Part shown: piece after piece, positions 33,255-38,400 of the stretch
Numbering within the stretch: position 1 is the stretch's first letter
Layout: the number at the start of each line of letters is the position of its first letter
Source of the DNA: Planctomycetales bacterium
Lineage (GTDB): Bacteria; Planctomycetota; Planctomycetia; Pirellulales; Lacipirellulaceae
DNA length: 38,400 nucleotides
Direction: 5' to 3'
Assembly (NCBI GenBank): GCA_020427155.1
Contig: JAGQOW010000037.1
Coordinates: 1 to 38,400 of the forward strand
The notes under the pieces: generated by a model
Seen by the model: only the letters and a program-made list of their open reading frames with translations
The model's database searches: none
Told to the model about the DNA's origin: nothing
Program-made: the position numbers and the translations under genes

Positions 33255-33824
33255 CTACTGAGAGTCTTTCAGTGCGTTTGCAATCATTTCAACAGCCATC
33301 TTGCGCGCTTCTTTTACCTCTCTTTGATCGCCGTAAAGGTGGCGGGCAACGAGCAGACCGTCGACGAGTACGCCAAAGCGGATGGCAAACTGAGCCGGGT
33401 TGCTGATGCCGCTCTGCCTGGCAATCTCTTCGTAGAGGTCCAGTAATGCTCGTTTGTTGCGGATGGCGGCTTTGCGCGTTGGGTCGTGCTTGTCGCCGCA
33501 GGCAACGCTGGCTCCAACTAGCAAACAGCCGCGAAACGAATCGTTGTCGAACAGCTCATCCCAAGCATCGAAGACCCGGAGTAACCGTTGTTCTGCACTG
33601 GCTTCATGAGCGCCTTCGAGCCGGTAATAAATGCGCGAGTGAAGTTCTTCTCCGAAGCGATCGATGACAGCGCAAGCGAAATGTTCTTTGCTTTCAAAGT
33701 AGTTGTAGAAAGTAGTTTTTGTCACTCCTGCTTTACGCAGGACACGGTCCAGGCCCACCAGGTGGATGCCATGCCGATGAAACAGGTTGAGACCTGCCTG
33801 AATAAGTTTTTCACGCGTTGCCAT
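33255..33824 (-). CDS. TetR-family transcriptional regulator
   Basis: This 189-residue repressor has the standard N-terminal helix-turn-helix: REKLIQAGLNLFHRHGIHLVGLDRVLRKAGVTKTTFYNYFESKEHFACAVI (about 4-54). A ligand domain of about 135 residues follows. It resembles the group of TetR regulators with the TKTTFYNYF recognition helix. The target is unknown, but it could control metH, the MsrAB gene or an outside gene. The gene converges with msrAB and reads away from a 500-bp intergenic region that should hold its own promoter. Confidence 0.88.
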   Translation of the reverse strand: MATREKLIQAGLNLFHRHGIHLVGLDRVLRKAGVTKTTFYNYFESKEHFACAVIDRFGEELHSRIYYRLEGAHEASAEQRLLRVFDAWDELFDNDSFRGCLLVGASVACGDKHDPTRKAAIRNKRALLDLYEEIARQSGISNPAQFAIRFGVLVDGLLVARHLYGDQREVKEARKMAVEMIANALKDSQ

Positions 33825-34325
33825 ATGTCAAAGCATTGTTGATCGTAGTTGTCGTACTGTGCGGTTTTCCGTATGGAATAGTATTGATCCTACTGGGTGA
33901 AATGCGAGAGATTGTTGACCCGAAGTCAACCCAACCAGCCGAAAGAGATGCATCTCGTATTGAAGCAACCAACACACATTTTGCGAAGCTCGTAGATCGA
34001 CGGACGCTTTTTCAGTCGGTTATTTGCGGTTGCAACGAATATGTGGTCTATGGGGTGATATTGTCGCAAGCATGGGTGCATAAAACACGTTATGACCGGT
34101 AAGTTAGGTGTGAGTGGGGGCTTAGGGTGATTGTGCGGCGAGGGCAATTCTTTTTGAAATCGCTTTCTATGGTTCGTTTTGGGCGAGTCCAGTCTGGGAA
34201 ACGGTATGGGCAAATGCGTTAATCGCGCAGGTGCGTCATAGACTCTAACCGTACTTGTGAATAGCATGCGAGGCTGGAACCTGCCAGTACGGAAGGCCAA
34301 GGTGAGACCGAGCTCGTAGCCTCAG
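33825..34325. other. Long intergenic region upstream of TetR, past metH
   Basis: About 500 bp separate the TetR start from the metH stop, both on the minus strand. The stretch is AT-rich. An open frame on the plus strand (33818-34102) begins inside the TetR gene, has a hydrophobic start and no recognisable domain, and I do not count it. No riboswitch, tRNA or repeat was recognised. The TetR promoter must lie at the left end, and a metH terminator near the right end. Confidence 0.4.
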
Positions 34326-37300
34326 CTATTGCGGCTCATAACCGAGATTGGGTTTTAGCCAACGCTCAGCCTCTGTCAGGCTGATGCCTTTGCGCCGTGC
34401 GTAATCTTCGACCTGCTCGCGCGAGATGCGGTCGACGGCAAAATACCGGGCCTTGGGGTGCGAGAAGTAGAGGCCCGAGACACTGGCCGCGGGTTCCATG
34501 GCGTAATTTTCAGTCAACGAAATGTCCGTGTGTTGCTCCGCTTCCAGAAGATCGAACAAGACGCGTTTTTCGGTATGGTCAGGTTGCGAAGGATAGCCGG
34601 GAGCGGGGCGAATGCCTCGGTATTGTTCGGCAATAAGAGCTTCGTTCGAGAGTTCTTCTCGCCTGCCATAACCCCATTCCTGTCGAACCCGCATATGAAG
34701 CAACTCGGCAAAAGCCTCGGCGAGGCGATCGGCCAGTGCTTTAGCCAAGATTGAATTATAGTCGTCGTGTTCGGCTAGGAATGCCTCGGCCAGTTCCTTG
34801 CAGCCAATGCCGGCGGTGACGGCAAAAGCTCCGATGAAGTCGCTCAGTCCGCAGTCGACGGGGGCAATGAAATCGGCCAGCGAGTAGAAAGTTTCTTGAC
34901 CTTTGCGTTTCCATTGTTGGCGCAGCCCATGGAAGCGACAAGTTTCGCTAAGTCGTGAGCGGTCGGCGTACACGAAGATGTCATCGCCGTCGCTTGCTGC
35001 GGGCCAGAAGCCATAGACGCCCTGGGCGGTGAAGAGTTTCTGGTCGATGATCTTGGCCAACAACTCTTGGGCATCTTCAAACAGTCGGCGGGCGGCCTCG
35101 CCGACTTGCGGGTCGTCGAGGATTGCCGGGTATTTGCCTTTGAGTTCCCAAGCCTGAAAGAAAGGTGACCAATCGATGAAATCGCGCAGCTCGGCCAGCG
35201 GGAAGTCTGTCAGCACGCGATTGCCGATGAAGTCGGGCTCGGGGATATCTGCGGTTGACCAATCGCAGATGAAGCGTTTTTCACGAGCTTGCTGGTAAGG
35301 GAGCAATTCGATCGATTGGCGTTTTACGTACGAAGCCACAAGTTGCTGATGAAGCTTGCGGTTGTCGGCTTCGAACTTGGGGCGCTGCTGGGCACTGATG
35401 AGTTTCTCGACGACTCCAACCGAGCGAGAAGCATCGAGTACATGGACAGTGCAGCCATCGTAGCACGGTGCAACCTTGACGGCCGTGTGCTTGGCGCTGG
35501 TCGTGGCGCCGCCAATCAGTAATGGCACTTTGACACCGGTGCGTTTCATCTCGCGAGCGACGTGAACCATTTCGTCGAGACTCGGCGTGATGAGCCCCGA
35601 GAGGCCGATGATATCGACTTCTTCTGCAGCTGCGGTTTCGAGGATCGATTCGCAAGAGACCATAACGCCGAGATCGACGACTTCGAAGCTGTTGCACCCT
35701 AACACCACACCCACGATATTTTTGCCAATATCGTGAACATCGCCTTTGACCGTGGCCAGGAGTACCTTGGCCCGGGACTGTCCGGAAACGCCGGCAGCAA
35801 GTTTTTCTTCTTCCATGAAGGGTGTAAGGTAGGCTACAGAGCGTTTCATGACGCGTGCCGACTTGACGACCTGAGGCAGAAACATTTTGCCAGCGCCGAA
35901 CAGGTCGCCAACGACACTCATGCCGGCCATCAGCGGCCCCTCGATAATCTGCAGGCAGGTGTCGTACTTCTGGCGAGCTTCTTCGGTATCTTCCTCGATG
36001 TATTTCACAATGCCTTTGAGCAGCGCGTGCTTGAGTCGTTCCTCGACTGGTTCGATGCGCCACGACTCGTCGGCTAAGGCGGAAGCGCCGGCAGCTCCTT
36101 TTACCGTTTCGGCGAAGTCGACCAATCGCTCTGTCGCATCGGGCCGGCGATTGAGGAGGACGTCTTCGACCAGTTCCTTGAGTTGTTGCTGGATGTCTTC
36201 GTAGGCGGCAAGTTGCCCTGCGTTGACGATGCCCATGTCGAGCCCAGCCTGAACGGCGTGGTACAGGAAAGCCGAGTGGATCGCCTCGCGTACGACGTCG
36301 TTGCCACGGAAAGAGAACGAGACATTCGATACGCCGCCAGAGACATGAACTCCGGGGCAAGTGGCTTTGATCTCGCGGGTCGCTTCGATGAAATCGAGGG
36401 CATAGGAATTGTGTTCCTCGATGCCGGTGGCGACGGTGAGGATATTGGGGTCGAAAATAATGTCTTCCGACGGGAAGTGGGCCTGCTCGGTCAGGAGCCT
36501 GTAAGCCCGTTGGCAGATGCGCACCTTTTCGCCGGCTACAGCAGCCTGGCCGTGCTCGTCGAATGCCATTACCACTGCTGCCGCCCCGTACTGTCGGCAA
36601 AGGCGGGCGCGCCGCAGGAATTCTTCTTCGCCATCTTTGAGGCTGATCGAGTTGACAATCGGTTTCCCCTGAACCGACTGAAGTCCTGCTTCGATGACCG
36701 ACCACTTGCTGCTATCGATCATCACCGGCACAGAGGCGATATCGGTTTCGCCAGCGATGAGCCGCAAGAAACGAGTCATCTCGGCTTCGCTGTCGAGCAA
36801 GCCTTCATCCATGTTGATGTCGATGATGTTGGCGCCCCCCTCGACCTGGCCGCGGGCAATCTCGATCGCCTCTTCGTAGTTCTGCTCCTTGATGAGCCGG
36901 GCAAATTTTCGCGATCCCGTGACGTTGGTGCGCTCGCCGATCATAAGAAAATTGCTGTCGGGTCGTAGGGTAAAGGGTTGGGTACCACTGAGGCGCAAAC
37001 GCGGAGCAGCTGTTGTGCGGGTATGCGGTTTTGAGTTGCGCACACGGTCGGCAATCGCAGCGATATGCTCAGGACCGGTGCCGCAGCAACCGCCCACGAT
37101 GTTAAGCCAGCCGTTGTCGGCAAATTCGCCGACCATGGCCGCCATTTCGCCGGGGCCAAGATCAAATTGCCCCATCTCGTTAGGTAGCCCCGCGTTGGGA
37201 TGACAACTGATCCAAGCGGTGGCTACCTCTTGGAGAACCTCGAGGTGGGGACGCATGATGTCGGGGCCCAATGCACAGTTCATGCCAACGCTGAGCATGG

Positions 37301-38021
37301 GGAAGTGGGAGATGGAGTTCCAAAAAGCTTCGATCGATTGGCCAGAGACAAACGTGGCGCCGCCTTTGTCGAACGTGCCCGAGATCATGACGGGAACGCG
37401 CCGACCGGTTTCGTCCAAGTATTGTTGGATGGCGAAGAGGCACGCCTTGAGATTGAGCGTGTCGATCACCGTCTCTGGAATAAGCAGGTCGACGCCGGCT
37501 GCTACCAGGGCGGCAACCTGCTCGCGGTACGAATCGGCCATCTCGGCGAACGTGGTCGCACGCCAGCCCGGGTCATCGACGCTGGTGGAGATGGCCATTT
37601 GTTTGGCCGTGGGTCCGATCGAGCCGGCCACAAAACGCGGCTTGTCAGGAGTCTTCTGGTTGAACTCGTCGCAGGCCTGTCTGGCAATGGCCACGGCGGC
37701 GGTGTTGATCTCCCGATCGAGGCCTGCCGGCAACTCAAAGTCGGCCATGCCGATCGGAGAAGCGTTGAACGTATTGGTCTCGATGATGTCGGCCCCAGCA
37801 GCCAAATAGCGACGGTGAATCTCTAGGATAGCGTCGGGGCGGGTTAGGCAAAGCAGGTCGCCGAAGTTCTTGAGGTCTTTGTGGTGATCGGAAAAACGCG
37901 TTCCGCGGATTCCGGCTTCGTCGATCCCCAGGGCTTGAATCTGGGTGCCGGCGGCTCCATCAAGAATGAGGATACGTTCGGCGAGAAGTGCTTCGATTTG
38001 TTCGGTGACGTCGCTTGTCAT
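34326..38021 (-). CDS. metH: Cobalamin-dependent methionine synthase
   Basis: This 1231-residue enzyme transfers a methyl group from methyltetrahydrofolate to homocysteine through cobalamin. Domains run in order: homocysteine binding (about 1-330, with the zinc cysteines in MNCALGP and [11 protein letters not shown]), pterin binding (about 350-620, [10 protein letters not shown] and [15 protein letters not shown]), B12 cap and B12-binding domain (about 640-890, with [10 protein letters not shown], the DxHxxG cobalamin ligand motif), and AdoMet reactivation (about 910-1225, [12 protein letters not shown]). Length is close to E. coli MetH (1227). All domains are intact. I found no cobalamin or SAM riboswitch in the short upstream region shared with the divergent BlaI-type gene. 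Confidence 0.97.
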   Translation of the reverse strand: MTSDVTEQIEALLAERILILDGAAGTQIQALGIDEAGIRGTRFSDHHKDLKNFGDLLCLTRPDAILEIHRRYLAAGADIIETNTFNASPIGMADFELPAGLDREINTAAVAIARQACDEFNQKTPDKPRFVAGSIGPTAKQMAISTSVDDPGWRATTFAEMADSYREQVAALVAAGVDLLIPETVIDTLNLKACLFAIQQYLDETGRRVPVMISGTFDKGGATFVSGQSIEAFWNSISHFPMLSVGMNCALGPDIMRPHLEVLQEVATAWISCHPNAGLPNEMGQFDLGPGEMAAMVGEFADNGWLNIVGGCCGTGPEHIAAIADRVRNSKPHTRTTAAPRLRLSGTQPFTLRPDSNFLMIGERTNVTGSRKFARLIKEQNYEEAIEIARGQVEGGANIIDINMDEGLLDSEAEMTRFLRLIAGETDIASVPVMIDSSKWSVIEAGLQSVQGKPIVNSISLKDGEEEFLRRARLCRQYGAAAVVMAFDEHGQAAVAGEKVRICQRAYRLLTEQAHFPSEDIIFDPNILTVATGIEEHNSYALDFIEATREIKATCPGVHVSGGVSNVSFSFRGNDVVREAIHSAFLYHAVQAGLDMGIVNAGQLAAYEDIQQQLKELVEDVLLNRRPDATERLVDFAETVKGAAGASALADESWRIEPVEERLKHALLKGIVKYIEEDTEEARQKYDTCLQIIEGPLMAGMSVVGDLFGAGKMFLPQVVKSARVMKRSVAYLTPFMEEEKLAAGVSGQSRAKVLLATVKGDVHDIGKNIVGVVLGCNSFEVVDLGVMVSCESILETAAAEEVDIIGLSGLITPSLDEMVHVAREMKRTGVKVPLLIGGATTSAKHTAVKVAPCYDGCTVHVLDASRSVGVVEKLISAQQRPKFEADNRKLHQQLVASYVKRQSIELLPYQQAREKRFICDWSTADIPEPDFIGNRVLTDFPLAELRDFIDWSPFFQAWELKGKYPAILDDPQVGEAARRLFEDAQELLAKIIDQKLFTAQGVYGFWPAASDGDDIFVYADRSRLSETCRFHGLRQQWKRKGQETFYSLADFIAPVDCGLSDFIGAFAVTAGIGCKELAEAFLAEHDDYNSILAKALADRLAEAFAELLHMRVRQEWGYGRREELSNEALIAEQYRGIRPAPGYPSQPDHTEKRVLFDLLEAEQHTDISLTENYAMEPAASVSGLYFSHPKARYFAVDRISREQVEDYARRKGISLTEAERWLKPNLGYEPQ

Positions 38022-38155
38022 TCAGAAATACCGCAAATACAGGGCTTCGCTTTCTAAGGAGCCAAGCGGGCAAGTATCTCAGAATAGGATGAGAGTGACA
38101 ATGTCGAGGTTCAGGGTTACCTGGGAAGGTTGCCTGAGAAAGGCCAGCGTTAAGG

Positions 38156-38183
38156 TTGACATCTACTGGTGGACCAGTAGAAT
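38156..38183 (+). promoter_or_regulatory. Promoter with palindromic operator before the BlaI-type gene
   Basis: TTGACA (38156-38161) and TAGAAT (38178-38183) have a 16-nt spacer. The near-complete palindrome CTACTGGT-GG-ACCAGTAG (38163-38180) fills the spacer and overlaps the -10 box. A further half-site GCTACTGG follows at about 38194. BlaI/MecI repressors bind palindromes of this kind (TACT..AGTA core), so this is probably an autoregulated operator. The same gap also serves divergent metH. Confidence 0.7.
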
Positions 38184-38221
38184 CGCGGGTGTTGCTACTG
38201 GATGACCCGTAGGAGGATGCA

Positions 38222-38400
38222 ATGCCTGATTTCCAGCCCACCGACCGTGAACTTGAAGCCCTCAAGGTGCTTTGGGAGCTTGGCGAGGCGACGGTTCGTG
38301 AGATTTGTGACCAGATGAACGTGGCCGGCGAAGGATTGGCCTACACCACCGTACTCTCGCTGCTGCAGGTGATGGAGCAGAAGGGACTGGTCTCTCATCG
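38222..38400 (+). CDS. BlaI/MecI-family repressor (partial, cut by the window end)
   Basis: Only the first 59 codons are present. They encode a winged-helix start (MPDFQPTDRELEALKVLWEL, then GEATVREICDQMN and YTTVLSLLQVMEQKGLVSH), the usual DNA-binding part of the penicillinase repressor family. AGGAGG lies 5 nt before the ATG. In planctomycetes such genes often sit beside a BlaR-like membrane peptidase, which would lie outside this window. The partner and target are unknown. Confidence 0.85.
   Translation, partial: MPDFQPTDRELEALKVLWELGEATVREICDQMNVAGEGLAYTTVLSLLQVMEQKGLVSH

Noticed and set aside
33818..34102. Plus-strand 94-codon frame with a hydrophobic start
   Set aside because: It begins inside the divergent TetR gene, has no ribosome site, and no recognisable domain.
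35281..36705. 474-codon alternative-frame open frame inside metH
   Set aside because: It is Arg/Ser/Pro-rich and lies inside the pterin and B12 domains of metH on the same strand.
38022..38160. Possible cobalamin, SAM or SAH riboswitch before metH
   Set aside because: I looked on the minus strand for the conserved B12-box and SAM/SAH cores and saw none in the roughly 140 nt available. A covariance-model search would settle it.
1..38400. CRISPR arrays, tRNA or rRNA genes, insertion sequences
   Set aside because: No direct-repeat and spacer pattern, cloverleaf-like sequence, rRNA core or transposase was recognised on either strand by reading.

Overview
The window looks like a chromosomal segment of a planctomycete, most likely a member of the Pirellulales. 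This is inferred from a PEP-CTERM-tailed surface protein, a moderately high GC content, many GTG/TTG-capable starts, YtrA-type GntR and BlaI-type regulators, and an acyl-reduction/radical-SAM/GcvH-like/ferredoxin gene train whose protein style I associate with Planctomycetota. No rRNA, tRNA, CRISPR array, transposase or integrase was seen. The segment reads as stable chromosome rather than a mobile island.

Layout. Positions 256-6670 hold housekeeping and hypothetical genes: an MFS transporter (-), endonuclease V (+), a PEP-CTERM protein (+), a SNF2 ATPase overlapping a small partner gene (-), and a small coiled protein (+). Positions 6800-14945 hold seven same-strand genes: a LuxE/PaaK-like adenylating enzyme, a LuxC-like aldehyde dehydrogenase, an iron-type alcohol dehydrogenase, an exported PQQ-type beta-propeller, a HemW-like radical SAM enzyme, a GcvH-like lipoyl carrier and a two-cluster ferredoxin. 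They look like one pathway that activates and reduces an acyl group, with a radical SAM step and a lipoyl/ferredoxin redox relay. I cannot assign its product, and it is the best candidate here for an undescribed system.

Positions 15154-24553 form a complete phosphate locus: an Na/Pi cotransporter with an Ig/cadherin-like N-terminal domain, a PhoR-type kinase, pstS, pstC, pstA, pstB, phoU and a PhoB-type regulator. A good Pho-box-like direct repeat lies before pstS, and a reversed one lies before the cotransporter. The kinase and its likely regulator bracket the transporter genes.

Positions 24514-31798 hold a Cys-rich lipoprotein hydrolase (-), a DUF2461 protein, an autoregulated GntR/ABC-2 operon (26399-28378) with a following membrane protein, and two hypothetical proteins. 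Positions 32057-38400 hold a membrane-anchored MsrA-MsrB fusion, a TetR regulator (-), cobalamin-dependent methionine synthase metH (-) and the start of a BlaI/MecI-type repressor running off the window. The GntR and BlaI genes each have a sigma70-like promoter with a near-perfect palindrome laid over it, which supports autorepression.
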